From: Lepas anatifera
Lineage: Eukaryota; Arthropoda; Thecostraca; Lepadidae
Assembly: GCA_034440635.1 (NCBI GenBank)
Contig: JAOTON010000455.1
Coordinates: 1-64,000, forward strand
Direction of reading: 5' to 3'
Length of the DNA: 64,000 nt
Shown: positions 13,011 through 25,575 of the stretch, one piece after another
Layout of the letters: each line of letters starts with the position of its first letter
Position numbering within the stretch: position 1 is the stretch's first letter
Translations under genes and position numbers: made by a program
Notes under the pieces: model-generated
What the model was told of the DNA's origin: nothing
What the model saw: only the letters and a program-made list of their open reading frames with translations
Databases searched by the model: none

Positions 13011-13356
13011 GGACGCGCTTTTTCAAGGTTATTCGAAACGTGGAAGGGAAAAATGAAATTGTTAAAATAAGAAAACACCACTATTTCCTCTATATTTTGC
13101 ACCAAAATGTGGCGTCCTCCGCAGTCAAAGAAAGCGGAAACGAATATAAGACAACAGAAAACAAAAGAAAGTTCAGGTATTGATTATATATTGAAATTGG
13201 AATCCACAGAATGCAACACGATAGCGGCAAAGCATGCTTGTCTGAAAAGGTAAAACGCAACAGATAGGAAGATAACGGATAAAGGATCGAGAACGAGCTG
13301 TCTATACGAGCAAGATGAAAAGGGCCACGGGAAGCAAGGAAGGAGAATAGGACGTG

Positions 13357-13359
<3 letters not shown>

Positions 13360-13438
<79 letters not shown>

Positions 13439-13455
13439 AAGATAGAGAGAGAGAA
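13360..13455. repeat. (GA)n microsatellite, about 95 bp
   Basis: A near-continuous GA run with occasional GC and AAAG interruptions. It produces artificial Leu-Ser repeat open frames on the minus strand (13090-13573) that should not be annotated as genes. Confidence 0.95.
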
Positions 13456-14619
13456 CCGCCTCGTGCAGGACTGGGATGCACGCGCCAGTGATAAATATTC
13501 CCGTGACCAGTCGAGTCTCTGCCCTGCACGACCAGCCATTTGTCATTGTGCAAATTGGGCGAACGACACCCACCGCTGTTTCAATTATGGCAGTTATTCC
13601 AACGTGACTCGATCAATGACGCTGGAAACGAGAGGGAAGACAACAGCATAATGCCATTTAGGCAAATGCATGATTATTATTCAATTATGGCAATGCCAGA
13701 ATGTTTTCAGATAGAATATTCCGATGATAGTGTATCCCGGATACTGTTGTGTTCTGTGGATATGTTTCTTTATTGGCTGGAAAATGCTGCTTATACCTGC
13801 CTATTCATTCATTGAGTTATTTGCGGGCTTCTTCTTTATCCATGCAACTAAAAATGTATATTTATCTAATGATTTAGGGGATGGTCTGTATACATAGTTC
13901 CTTGTTACCTAGAATTAGCTATCCCCAAAATTGTGAGGTAAAACTGAGGGCTATAGATTATTTCACACAAATTCCGTAATGCTTTGTAATCATTATAGTT
14001 GCCAGATTCGTTGCCATTCCCTGAACTATAAACACATACTTCTGTTCCCCTCTTCGCTCAACAAACCCCTGTCGTGCTCCACCATCCTTCACCTCAGCAC
14101 ACCATACTCTGCATTCAATCCACATCCACTTCATAATCCTCATCCACCATGCTTCTCCTTCGAACTTCAGCATGGTCCCCACCAAGGAGTAGCCGGCCTC
14201 CATTTTACAACGCAGCGGCCACAGGAGGCGATCTCAGCCCTGGCACGTGCGTAGCCTTCCGCGTAACTCAGCCGTGCCAGTAGAGCGCACGTGCGGCCCG
14301 TCAACCGGCGCTGTAACAGGGTGTACGTCACCGCGCTCGACGGCCACCTACCACGCTCATTTCACGCCAGTCTCACAAACTGCCGTCCCAGCGTGTCCTC
14401 TCCTCGGTCGGGGTTCAGGTGGTAGACATTTCGACCGTGGCGACATCTGTGACTCAGGCAGCGTCCCTCTGAGGACTGATCTGTTATTCGTCCCGCGGCT
14501 CCAGTGAATGGCGCTCCTATGTGTGTGGGGTTTTTATGCGATGCGTGCAATGCGGATAGCCGTTTGCAGTCGCGGGGTTGCTGGGTGTTACGCTTGGGGT
14601 GCTTGAAAATAAGGTGGGG
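13456..14619. other. no supported gene
   Basis: Short overlapping frames only (91 codons or fewer). GC rises around 14200-14500 but no domain or splice structure is recognisable. Confidence 0.5.
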
Positions 14620-15071
14620 TAGGGGCGGATCCAGGAAAAGGGAATCTGCCCCCCTAATCAAACGAGTGTTTCATAGTTGATCGTCAGTAAAACATTTGAA
14701 GCGTATTATCCGTTTGGATTTTCCGTTTTTTATCTCTTTGAACGTGGAAGAAATTCACCCTTCAGAGAGATAAAAATAAATATATTTTCAGCGTTCCGAG
14801 CGAAATCGGATTCGAAATGATCTGATATAAACATGTCTTGTCACGGTGCAATAAGATATTTGAGGGGCGCAATCGGATTCAAAATGATCTAGTATACAAA
14901 TGTTTTGTCACGGTGCACTAAGATATTTGAAAAGATCGCTTAGGAGTAGGTAGTTGATGTAAAGTCGGATTCACTGCATCGCTATAATTCCTTCTCCCTC
15001 CGTCGCTCAAACTTATTAGAACCCGAGGCTGGCATGAGCTCCCCCAAACCAACCGACTGAATCCGCCCCTG
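14620..15071. mobile_element. hAT-like MITE, 452 bp
   Basis: Left end TAGGGGCGGATCCAGG; right end, reverse-complemented, CAGGGGCGGATTCAG. The flanking 8-mers AGGTGGGG (14612-14619) and AAGTGAGG (15072-15079) match at 6 of 8. The right flank also marks the edge of homology between unit 1 of the triplication and the other units, so the left boundary of copy 1 may have formed at this element. Confidence 0.55.
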
Positions 15072-15284
15072 AAGTGAGGTACATGAAAGGTGAGACAGTT
15101 GTGCCCGCTTTGTCTTCTAGGATTTTGCTTGCACATACTCGGTTGCTCATACGCATCCAGATAGGTGTAATTTTTATGCACCTGGTCTCACATGTGAGTT
15201 GCTTTAGGGCTTAGTTCTCTCACTTTTAGCGATTCCCTGTCGTGAAGGCGGTAATTTGGTTACATTTCACGCCTCAATATTTAA

Positions 15285-16310
15285 CCCTCGCCCCACCGGG
15301 GGCCATCGATGACACCCCTAAGGTTTTTTTTTCAAGATAGCAGAAAAACGATGAAGCGCAGCACCGCAGTTGAGGGTTCTTTCTCTCACCACATCATTTT
15401 CCCACTATCCCTGAAAATTTTTACCCCGGGTCACCAAAGTTCAGGTCACCAGGTGAAGTCAACCAAGGTCACCTCACTTCAACTTTGAGGCTCTATAAGA
15501 GCTACATTTCTTAGTCGATCGATTTGAAACTTGTTACACTTCATGACCCTTCCAGGGTCTACAACGTGTATATCCGGGATTTTTCGATTTTGTGACCTGA
15601 GGTCAGGTCACGAGGTGACCTCTCCCATTGGAAAAGCATGGGGAAAAGCTGTCTCACGATCTAAAAGCCACAAAAATGATTGCAAATACTCAAACTACTC
15701 AGAACAGGGTTTTTGGACACCCTGTTACGGATCCCAGGGGTCATATTTTCCCTTTAACTTTTGCAAGGTCATCCAAGGTCACCAGGGGTCAAAAACAGTA
15801 TTTTGACAATAACTTTTGATCTAATTAAGCTAGAGCGCTCAAACAAACACCATCGTGTTTGTCTTGTCACTGGCTTTCATTTGATAAACGACAAGGTCAC
15901 TTTCTGACCTTTCGTGACCTCAGGTCATATTAGGTCACGAGATGACCTCTGGAGGTCAAACCACTGGCGGGATGTCTTTACTTTTCACGTAGCGGAAAAA
16001 GGTCTGGAAATTTTCTATCAAATGTACTTAACCAGATCTCAATAGTTCTAAAGGCATAGGAGTTATGCCCAGTTTTCTTAAGCAATGCATATTTGAGTGA
16101 AAATAGCCTATCGTGACCTTTCGTGACCTCTGGAGGTCAAACCATTGACCTGAGCGCTTAAACATGTGAAGTAATTTCTTACTGAGTTCACGCGAGCTTT
16201 CTAATGCACTTTGCAGATTGGCGCTAACCACCATATTTTCGGAGTTAGAGGGGCCATCGATGCCCCGCCGATGGGGCGAAGGTGGCGCCGGATCCCCGGT
16301 TGGGCGCGGG
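15285..16310. mobile_element. TTAA-target MITE (family T2)
   Basis: Starts CCCTCGCCCCACCGGGG after TTAA (15281-15284) and ends CCGGTTGGGCGCGGG before TTAA (16311-16314). Subterminal GCGAAGGTGGC and a decayed hairpin near 15350 match the other T2 copies. The body is rich in AGGTCA/TGACCT half-sites. Unit 2 has an unoccupied version of the site: CACTTGATACGACC near 29546 against TATTTAA...TTAATACGACC here. Confidence 0.8.
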
Positions 16311-16314
16311 TTAA

Positions 16315-19243
16315 TACGACCAAAGATATGCTTATGTTTAAAACTTTAAGAGATCCTTCGCTTCAGAACGTTAAAAGAGAAAATGATAGTTCGCGCTGAC
16401 TCGTAAGAGAGAAAAACGAGGTGGAGAGTTCGATTCCAATAAGTCATGATTTGACGCACGTCCTGGTTCTAGAGGCAAGCTGTGACGTTAGCAGCCAGGT
16501 CAGCCCTGCACTTCCTCGTCAGGTCCGACCCTGGTGCAGCAGAGGTTTCCTTCGAGCAGCGAACACTGAACACTGGTGCGGGAGGCTAGAACTCCCAAAG
16601 CAGGTTAGGCGTTTCCGCTCCATCTTATTTCTTATGCTGTGGGCACTGGGCAGACCAGGGCGTGGAAGCATGAGTATCGGCTATAAATTCGGGGAGACTT
16701 TGTCTTGATTGGATCCGACTATCTTATTTTTTAACGTACTTCTCTGAATAATGAAATAACAAATGAGTGAAATATGCTGCTTTTATTGCAAGACCCTCAT
16801 ACTTGATAAGATATTAATAGCGTTTATTTATTTCTTCTTTCACTCATAACCGAAAGAACGCTTGCAATAATGTAATTCAAGGCGATAAAAGGTGTGCCTA
16901 GCTTAAGACACCCCTCGGTATTTCGCAGTTTATGGGTGCCTCAATTCTCCCTTCCAGCGGGCTCACTGCTGGATGCACGATCGTCAGACTGACAGTCTTC
17001 TTTCCTGGAGGAGAACCGTCCGCCTGACAAGCCTGCCACTTCCCTGTCCGACAGCTGACCCGATAGACACGCAGAGGTTGTTCAGGCTCCGCGCGCTCTC
17101 AGTGAAACAGTCCGAGCTACTCGCTGTGACTGCCTGCTGGATTCAGCCGCTGAGGCGGTCACCGACCGAACTTGCCCGCTCACTCATCACCTGCTGGTCC
17201 CTCTTCCCCTGTTACTATGTAAGACTAAAACAGGTGCAAATTAGACCTGGAAAAAGGGGTAATCCCTTTTTCCAAGCCCAACGGAAACGTTCCTCGGCTT
17301 AGTTATCTTGGTGAGAAGGATGTTGCATCCAAGTACAACACATTTGATGGAATGGTTTCGGACACATTCGTGGAATAGCAGTTATCGCCCCTATGGTGTC
17401 CGCCTTGCACGCGCAGCTGGTGCGTCGGCGCGACGGTGGCTGCTGCGGATGGGTGCCGTGATACTGATGGGCGATGACACGCGCACGCGCACTGCAGCAG
17501 CAGCGCTACTGCAGAGCTGCAGGGCTGCAGAGGTTACCGACTGATTGAGTGTGCAGAGGCGCTGCGAAGACCCAAGGCGTGCACTACGTCTTACCGCGTT
17601 AGCGTAAGGCGGTCAAACGGTCAGAGCCGCTGCAGCGTCTTCTGGAGGGGAAGGTGTACCCTCAGAGGGATCGAGCATATCTAGTGAAGTTGGGAAGCTG
17701 ACGGGGACTGTAGCCACGATAATGTCGAACAAGGTTCGTTCGTGAAATTGATGATCTATTTGAAAAAAACTCCGTTTTTGGGAGTCCAACACGGATTGGC
17801 TACTATTGGGTAGGTCCGTCGACGGTAATTTACAGTCACTGCAAGTTGTTAGATAGTGCCTCACCTGAGCACTACTTCACTCTGATTCAGACAAATTTAA
17901 GGTAGTAGCTCTGTCCTGGTGCCGTTTATCTGCCCCCCCTGTGACTGGGGTTTAGTCTGATAGGTATGATTAATCTTGAGAGGTCTGAAATTGTACGAAT
18001 ACATAAAAAACTATATATCTAACTCATCCTTTTAAATGGCTTTGAGGAAGCATTAGTGTTAGCAGCAACATGTCAACTGGAGGATAAATTCTCCATTGTA
18101 TATATTTTGTTGGAAACCAGTGCAAGTATTCTATTGTTTCCTCTTCAGCTTGGACCCAAACTCCCCGACTTGAATTGTTTGTTTCTTTCACAGTACCACC
18201 CACGCATTGGAAATGTTCTCACGGGTCGGGCCTAGTCCAGGCGCCTAGATAAGTATCCAGATACCCACTGCAGACTCACGATATTTAAATTTTTATTAAG
18301 ATAGCCGTCACCCACAGATCCGCTGCGATAGATTGGGCCGAAAAACTGCCAACAGCCATTCGGTGCCGGCAAAAATACAGGATCCTCGGTAGTTCTACTG
18401 TCACTGTGGCAAGTATTGACCGACGTCTTTGTAAGGCGCCCACATCTTCGCAGTGTGAAAATGACGGAAATTTGTGAGATATGGATACACTGCATGGAAC
18501 TTAACAGAAGTGTATAACATAGGAACAAAAATACAGCTTATATGCTTTGCTGTCTACTGGAACATTTCCACACAAATATTACGCCTCCTGATTCGAAGCG
18601 AACAAGAATATCCAGGTATAGGGAAAGTCGTCTTATAGCCGTCTCACGGGAAGGGATTAATTATGGAAGCACGGCAAGATGAAAGTTGTTCATAAAATTA
18701 TTCAAAGATGGAATTGTCTTTTCGGCACGTTGCCTGATTACGATTGCAGTGCCAAAGTTCTGAAGGCGTGTAGTAAAAGATGGAGACGTGTACCAACACA
18801 CCCTTGCTGTGCTTGTTCGAATCCCGCTGAAAGTACCCTTCCATCCCCCGCCCAAAAAAAACACTGATCGTAACTCGATTTTACAATTTGCATATCTACC
18901 GAATCTGAAACCCATGGCCCAAGGCCATCTCCCTCCCGAAATAGCCCCCAGGCGTGTTCTTCAGCAGCGCGCCCGCTGGCCGTCCGTCGTTAATCTCTGG
19001 CGGCGTCGTTAGCAGCGTGCAGTGTTGTTGCGTATGTCACTACACCTGGTTCTGTTCGTGTTGTTATAGCCGGCACCAGGCTGGGTGGTGCCGCCCGTTC
19101 AGTGCTGGCTGCTAAATCACACAGCTATCGTCATGCCACTAAGCAAGCCGAAGACACGCACGCCGCAGCTGCTTGAAGACAATTGCTGTGAAGGTGTTGT
19201 TTGTTTGTGTATGCTTCTGGAAGCGAGCCCTTCTTTGAAGCGA
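16315..19243. other. unit-1 sequence without supported genes
   Basis: 16315-16720 is shared with units 2 and 3. About 16720-19243 has no counterpart there. Open frames at 16973-17302, 17308-17544 and 18232-18528 (−) have no recognisable domains. A perfect 10-bp-stem hairpin lies at 17249-17273 (GGAAAAAGGG, GTAAT, CCCTTTTTCC). GC- and CpG-rich sequence with CTGCAG clusters at 17400-17640 could be an old CpG island or exon, but I cannot support a gene. Confidence 0.45.
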
Positions 19244-21682
19244 GGTAGATGTTTGACGATGTTTTCTCCATGAATGGATACCACTGGTTTTTTTGCTGCA
19301 TCCAGGGGCGCAGCCAGGGGAGAGGCAACGGGAGCACCTGTCCCTGCATCGGCGCTGAAGTGCCCCTCGGTGGCTGAGTGGTGTGCCCCTGTTAAGACCG
19401 TGTCCCTCGACCCAAGGTGACGTGCATCGCTGATTCTGAATGCAACTGGTCTGTATGTGTCCATTGGGACCATTCTGTGGCTATTTTGTACTCTTAACGG
19501 TCTGGTGGGGCATCCTGTCACATTTCAATGCTCCTGAGTGGAGTCGTGGCTCTTGGTCTGCGGTCAGCTGGAGCTCACTGGTCACCAATGATTGTACGGG
19601 CGAAGGCAGTGGGCACAAGAGGAGGACGTACACTTAGCTCCTAAACGAAGTCCAAGTGCCCGTTGACCGCTGGTTGGCGTGCCTCTGTGGTGAATTCGCC
19701 CCTCGGGTGAAAGTAGCTTACACCAGTGAATCCATATGCACGTGCAGTGGGTCACGCACAGGGGCGTAGATAGAAAGGGAGGGGGCCTCGTGCCCAATCG
19801 ATGTCAAAGTGCCCCATTGCTGGTGAAATGTACACCTTTTTTGTGCGTTCCTTGAAGCCAAAAGTGTCCATCGGCAGCTGAACTTAAAGTACCGTTATAC
19901 TCTTGTGTAATTGAATTTAGGAATAATAATGCACATGCCCTTGAGCTAAATTTCTCTCTCGGCTCGTGGATTTTCTTTATCTGTTTTGGGGAGAGGGTGG
20001 CAAGAGAGGTAGATTAAATAAGACGGATACAGGCTCTCTGGACCAAACCAACAATGGTACGAAGAGCCAATTACTTCCAGTTTTGCGTCCTTTTGGTGTT
20101 TTGTCTTATATGTCAAGAATGCAATACGTAAGCCTTGTTTTTTTGGTGAACGTTTCAGAAAATAATTTGTGCTTCACTTTCTTATCGTAAATATTTTTGC
20201 CTGCAGTGCTCTGTAAGTGTCCGGTTCTGTTTTCAATGCCAGATTTCTCATATCTGCTGCGGCAGGCCATTAAAATTTATTGTATGGTGAAAGATTCCCT
20301 TACCCAAGGAAGCATGAAATTAAAAAAGACAATATGGGGCAAGCCAGGCATGGAACTAAACATTACACCTCTTAAAAATAATGATCGTGATCGTTGCTGT
20401 TTTATATTATTCAAAGCCATCCGTATCAGAGATCATCACAGACTGGGTTAAGGATTAAAAATATATGCATTTAGTTACATTTTGAAAAAATGTAATTCTA
20501 CGGAAAATCATCCAAAATAATTTATTTTCGGCCGTTTTATGGAAGCGATACATCGTCAAATGTTTCAACCCATGTAGTTGCTGAACACATATACGTTTTT
20601 ATGAAAAAAAAAACATTTCGCATAAAATCTGCCGCATGCCAAAGGCCATGTTACCCCATCCATTGGGGCCAGATGGGCTTTTGCAGTATTCTACTCCAAG
20701 TTTTACTCCAAGGAATAAACACTGAGCACGATGTATTTAAAGGCCGGGACACATACATGTTCAGCAAAGGGTCAGGCAAAATTTCATCACCTTCACATCA
20801 AAAGCAGGTTGGATACAGAGCGTCAAACACAACTATGCCCATGTTACCACTATCTTCCTACATATGCCCTAAGACCGGAAATGCACATGACAGCTGAAAT
20901 GGATACATTGGTTGGGCATGCCCTACAAGGCCCAATGTGTCCCTTGGTCGCTAAATTATGTTGTCCGTTGTACAATTGAATTAAGACCTTAAGTCTGGCT
21001 CAGCCGCTGAAGTTTGTATTTCGGCTCTAAACTCGCGATATTGGGAGGAAGTGCGCATGAGCCGACGAATCTGGACGAGATTGCGCCATCTGTATTCATT
21101 GGAGCCTCTTGGTGCCATCGTGCCATCAGATGCCCACTGTGACCAGTCAGGGGCACGACGCCGTCACTGAGGACCCGTTAGGGAAGCTAAAACACCTTAC
21201 CTGGCGGAACTGGTCCCTTGTACGGCAATCATATGCCCCTTGCAGGAAGCCAGGGCACTTTTTCGCTAGATCTGGGGAAATGGGCAGCAAGCTGGTCTGA
21301 ACAGAGTGCAATTCTCCCCACGGCAGTGTTGTGTTCCTCACAGTCAGCCAGGATACATAGATGTATCCTATGCCAGGATCCTGCGAAAATATATCTTCGC
21401 AAACTAAAGCTCATGAAGAATGTGGGGATACTTGCTCTGAAGTCGACTGCGTTTTGCTTTGTTAAAATCAAGTTGCTGAGGTAGTTGTCTGCCTACTTTG
21501 TCCCAGCCAGTGCTCTTGAGTAGACATTGAACACCTAACTGTTAAACTGCCGTTCCCTCAGAGCCAATCGTGTACCGCTTGCAGCCAGCCTGTACTTCCT
21601 AAATAAGGACGACGGAAAAACTGTCTAAATACAGCTCCCTCTACGGCTATTGTCGGTCCCTTATGGTCAGCTGAAGCCCACT
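19244..21682. repeat. shared non-coding block, unit 1
   Basis: Matches 29960-32450 and 42140-44426. It starts next to a hAT-like end CAGGGGCGCAGCCAGGG at 19303; another isolated end (CAGGGGCGTAGATAG) is at 19755. Several short frames (for example 20601-20897 and 21109-21300) recur in the three units, but the DNA is similar everywhere, including outside frames, so this reflects recent duplication rather than coding constraint. No known protein is recognised. Confidence 0.6.
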
Positions 21683-22999
21683 CAGTGACGCAACCAGGAT
21701 TTGGCTTGAGGGGGGGCTTCAGATTAGGCCCTCTGCAGCTTGATGGCCGCTCACCTTTTTTGTTAATGTTTTATTAATTGCTATAATATGCACAGTTGAC
21801 TTTGCTCAGAATTTCCCTTTTACAGATCTAAAGAATGTTTACATTCAAGAATACAAGGTAAGAAACAATTCGAATGCTGTGCCTCCTGCCGTCTACTTTA
21901 CCAGTTTTCACAATCGTAGTCGCAATCTTTAAACACTCAGAAGGTCCAAAAAATGTTTTTGTCAATCCCAGGCATCCTCAGCGAGCATCGCTCTCGTGGG
22001 CTCACGAGTACAGGTCCCGGGGGCCCCTAGCGTTACTCTCGGTGGCCCCCTAGCTTGGTCTCGAGCAGCAGTCTCGGGAGTTCTCCGAGAAAGATACTTG
22101 GGACCAATGTTCAGGGGCCCCGAGACTGATTCCAGGGGGCCCCGAAACCAAGTTTGGGGGTCTCTGAGCTTGATGCCCGGGCTAATCTTGTTCACTGCAG
22201 GACACGAGCTTCGACCTCGGGGGCCCCGAGCTTGGTCTCGCGGGACCCAGATAATCAGTCTCGGAGGGGCCCCAAATGTTGGCCCCGGATCTCCTGGTGT
22301 CGCTCTTGGGGGCCCGAGCATCGCAGGCCCTCGAACCTGGTCTCGGAGGCTCCGAGAGGGATGCTCGGGACCGATATTTGGGGGCCTCCGAAAGTGATTC
22401 TTGAGGGCTTATAAGACCAGCCCCTGGGGTGGGAAGGGGGCAGACCTATGTTTGGGGTTCAAGAGACCGCTACTCAGGGCCCCCTAAGCCGAGAGCAATG
22501 CTCGGGGGCCCCGATACCGATGTTCAGGGCCTCCAAAAATATGGCTCTGTCAATTCCAGGAACATCCCCCTCAACGAGCATCGCATCCGCAATACAGACA
22601 CATTCTTCATCACTCATCACACATCACTCTCAAGGACCCTCGAGCTTGGTCTCGAGCAGCAGTCTTGGGACCCCCAAGAGTGATGCTCGGGGCTCCATGA
22701 CCTATGTTCGGGGGTTCCAGGGAGTGATGCTCGAGACCGATGTTCGGAGGCTCCCGAGACTGATTCTCGAGGGCTTCTAAGAGCAAGATCGGGATACCCC
22801 GAGAGCGATTCACAGGGCCTCCGAGAGCGATTTACGGGAGCCCCGAGACCGATGTTAGGGGACCTCCGTGGCTGATTATCGGCGTCCCCCGATATCATGC
22901 TCGGGGTACTCCCCAGGATCAAAAACTCGTGCCTTACATTGAGCAGGGACAGTGCAAGGGGGTTCGCAAACCCCAAAGACCCCCTTGGCTACGCCACTG
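21683..22999. mobile_element. hAT-like element filled with GC-rich minisatellite, unit 1
   Basis: Left end CAGTGACGCAACCAGGA; right end, reverse-complemented, CAGTGGCGTAGCCAAGG. Target duplications are no longer recognisable. The interior (about 21960-22920) is a degenerate array around GAGACTGATTCTCGGGGGCC, which gives spurious Gly/Pro/Arg-rich frames on both strands. The same element is at 32451-33184 (shortened) and 44427-49963 (interrupted), so it predates the triplication. Confidence 0.6.
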
Positions 23000-23414
23000 C
23001 CCCACGCACATCCAAATCAAACCAAAGCAGGCTCCAAGTTCACCCAAACAAACCCCAATCAGGCCGTACAAACAAACCCGACCCTTCCCATGGTGCGTTA
23101 CTGAGCCCACTGCAGAATAAGTCGTAGAAATAAATGCAATGTTTTACTTCAGTTTGTCTAAGTTCGCACCAAGTGCAAACATGCAGACTCTGCTGATTTG
23201 TCTGATTTTTATAATGTAACTGACTCTGTCGGCCAGCTGAATGTCTTTAAACCCACAAAGGTAGGCTGTGGTTTGGTTTTTATTCTATATATTTTGGCAA
23301 GCCTTCATAAATTTTGTGCAAATATTTTTAGTTGGATTGCCCCCTGCCTCGATGCTTGGTTTGGATTTTTATCGGGCCAAATGTGCCCACAAGTCGATAT
23401 AAGTCAAAGTCTGG

Positions 23415-23554
23415 CAACCCACCGGTCCCGGGTTCAATCCCCGCAGAGCCTCTGAATAAGTCGATCTGATTCCCAAAATCCCTTCCAACAGGGTGAAAGT
23501 TGGCGACGCCGTATGACCCTGGCAGTTGGTGCGTCGTTAAACCCCAACAATTAT
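23415..23554 (+). mobile_element. tRNA-derived SINE, 5'-truncated, unit 1
   Basis: Contains a pol III B-box (GGGTTCAATCC at about 23430) followed by the same body and 3' tail (GCGTCGTTAAACCCCAACAA) as the full-length SINE at 61129-61308. The A-box half is missing or diverged. Orthologous copies sit at 33605-33738 and 50388-50522. Confidence 0.75.
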
Positions 23555-24090
23555 AAGGTCTAGCAAAATTTTTGGTCACCTTAAGAAGAGCCCTTTTCTC
23601 CCAAGGTGCCACTTGAGCGGTATTTTAGGGGGCGCTACGGACCCTTCAGGGGACGCTGTGACCATGTCAGGGGCGCCAAGAGTCAAATAGGGAGGAAAGT
23701 GCCCCACTTGTCCCTATTCCTCCCTAGCTCTGTCCATGTTAATGATCAATTTCAAGAAATAACTCTGCTGAGGCACGAAATGGAAATTTTCAAGCAAAAA
23801 TAAAAAATTGGGCAAAACCTGGCAATCAATCCTCAGAAACTGTCTAACTCCCATTGCTACCAAATATTGATCTAGACTGGATACCAGCTTCCAGCATATG
23901 AGGTATGAGTGCTAGTGCCAGTTCATTAAAGTTAAGATCAGAAGCTAATTTTAGGTATGTCCTCACTTATGATCACAGAAATGTGACCAAATAAGAGTTC
24001 TCTAAACTGCTAACGATACAAGTGGTCGATTTGACCTAGGAATTATACCCAAGATCAAATTCCTACCTCAAAACGCCGTCAACTCATCGT

Positions 24091-25575
24091 TTACTCTCCA
24101 TGGGCAGCGCAGGGGACGACTCTGACTGTGGGGCTGAGGAAAGCGAGCTTTGCTGATCTTCCTCGACGCCGGCGCGTTCGCTGCGCCGACAGCGTCCGCA
24201 CCAACCAGCCGACCGCATCCAGAACGGAGAAGGCTGAGAAGCCGAGCAGAAGACCGAGCAGACCTCCGATGTTGCTGATCAGTGTGCCGAGCGGCACCTG
24301 CAGCCGTTCTTTGTTCTCTCGGTTGGTGAAGCTGAAGCTCAACTTGAGACTGGTGGTGCCGGTGGCCTGCAGCATGCCATCGTCAAGTGCTGCCGTCAAA
24401 GAGATGGACCGTGTGCGGCACGGGGTTGGACAGCCGCAGTCGCTGCCGTTGTAGAGGGTCCGGGATTCGAGGAAGTGAATTCCAGGTCCGTCCAGCACAC
24501 CACCGTCGATGATTTTCCCCCTGTGGCGAACATGTTGGGGAATGGCGCGGCACATAGGCAGATGCAGCTTGTAGGAGTTGCCGGCCATGGACGGCAGGCG
24601 GCATCCCATGTCGTCCATCAGACGCCTCTCGTTGCACCGCACTCGGCAAAGAGCCTGGTCGTAGTCGTCTCGGTCGTGGCAGCGAAAGGAGCGACGGTTC
24701 AAGCGTTGGTCTCCAGATACGTCTACGTTCGCACTTGATTGTCTGCCATCGATCAACCAGACTGCTCTCGCCTTTGATATAACCGGGTAGAGATAAAAAT
24801 CTCTGATATCATTGTAGTGAACTGAAGCTATGTAAGCTTCTCCCAGCTTTGTCTTGAAGGCAGGATTAACAGCTAGTGATAGTTGCAGAATTGCCGGTCC
24901 TTCCAGATTTTCCGGAGAAATCACTGACTCATTGGGGGAAAAGGTGCCACAGCGGTCGGCAGAGAAGGTGATGGTCGCCGTGTTCTCGTGTATTGGAATA
25001 TACTCGTAGTGGTACTCCCAGCTACCCAGAATTGAGTCGTTAGGAGGAGTGTTCTCCTCCTTCTTCCAGCCGTAGGCGACGCTGTTGTTGGTGGTGTTGC
25101 CGGTGCCGTCGTGTGGGTACGACATTGTGGTGAGGTTGAAGGCTTCCTCCATGGTGATGTCACCGTTGGCGACTCTCTCTAGCACCGGTAGCCATTGGCT
25201 CGCCGTCTGGAACTTAGCCTGGCAGATAGTCACGCGTGGAAAGGATGCGGGCTGGGATCGAGTGTACGTCATCACAGGCTCATCATAAAACTGTCTCACG
25301 TCTGCGATGAAAAGTCCGACAAAAATGGTGACGAGCGCAAGCCGCCCTGTCCAGAGCAGTATTTGGCCAACACAAGAGCAAGATGGATGGAAAACTTGCC
25401 GCTTGTTCTTGGTGAGTGAGCTTCGAGCAGCCTTCGCGATTCCCTGCATGGCGGCTAGTACCGAACTGACTTCAATGGCATCAAGCACACTGCTTCTCCT
25501 GATAATGGCGGCTGAATAGCAGGTTTGTCCAGTATTGATTCTGACCGCACTTGGTGCCACTTTATTGTGTAACAA
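24091..25575 (-). CDS. DEG/ENaC (pickpocket/ASIC-like) sodium-channel subunit, copy 1
   Basis: Predicted subunit of a trimeric, amiloride-sensitive-type cation channel in the plasma membrane. The 494-codon frame has no intron. A Met at residue 43 (25449) gives a 452-residue protein shared exactly in length with copy 2, and is my preferred start. In the 494-residue numbering: transmembrane helix 1 at about 70-93, then FPRVTIC at 112-118 (family FPAVTIC-type motif); an extracellular domain with several N-glycosylation sequons (NLT, NTT, NNS, NES, NGS) and a Cys-rich segment at 299-384 ending CGCPTPC; and a second transmembrane region at about 430-460 with IGGLLGLLLGFSAFS, containing the G-x-S selectivity-filter motif. 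The usual Glu after the filter (LSxxE) is Asp here. The C-terminus is Arg-rich and short. Ligand or stimulus cannot be read from sequence. Copies 2 and 3 lie in tandem in the same orientation. Confidence 0.9.
   Translation of the reverse strand: MLHNKVAPSAVRINTGQTCYSAAIIRRSSVLDAIEVSSVLAAMQGIAKAARSSLTKNKRQVFHPSCSCVGQILLWTGRLALVTIFVGLFIADVRQFYDEPVMTYTRSQPASFPRVTICQAKFQTASQWLPVLERVANGDITMEEAFNLTTMSYPHDGTGNTTNNSVAYGWKKEENTPPNDSILGSWEYHYEYIPIHENTATITFSADRCGTFSPNESVISPENLEGPAILQLSLAVNPAFKTKLGEAYIASVHYNDIRDFYLYPVISKARAVWLIDGRQSSANVDVSGDQRLNRRSFRCHDRDDYDQALCRVRCNERRLMDDMGCRLPSMAGNSYKLHLPMCRAIPQHVRHRGKIIDGGVLDGPGIHFLESRTLYNGSDCGCPTPCRTRSISLTAALDDGMLQATGTTSLKLSFSFTNRENKERLQVPLGTLISNIGGLLGLLLGFSAFSVLDAVGWLVRTLSAQRTRRRRGRSAKLAFLSPTVRVVPCAAHGE

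Noticed and set aside
13090..13573. Minus-strand frames with long Leu-Ser runs
   Set aside because: Translation of a GA microsatellite.
20601..21484. Short frames conserved in all three units
   Set aside because: Similarity is equally high outside the frames and in all codon positions, as expected from recent duplication.
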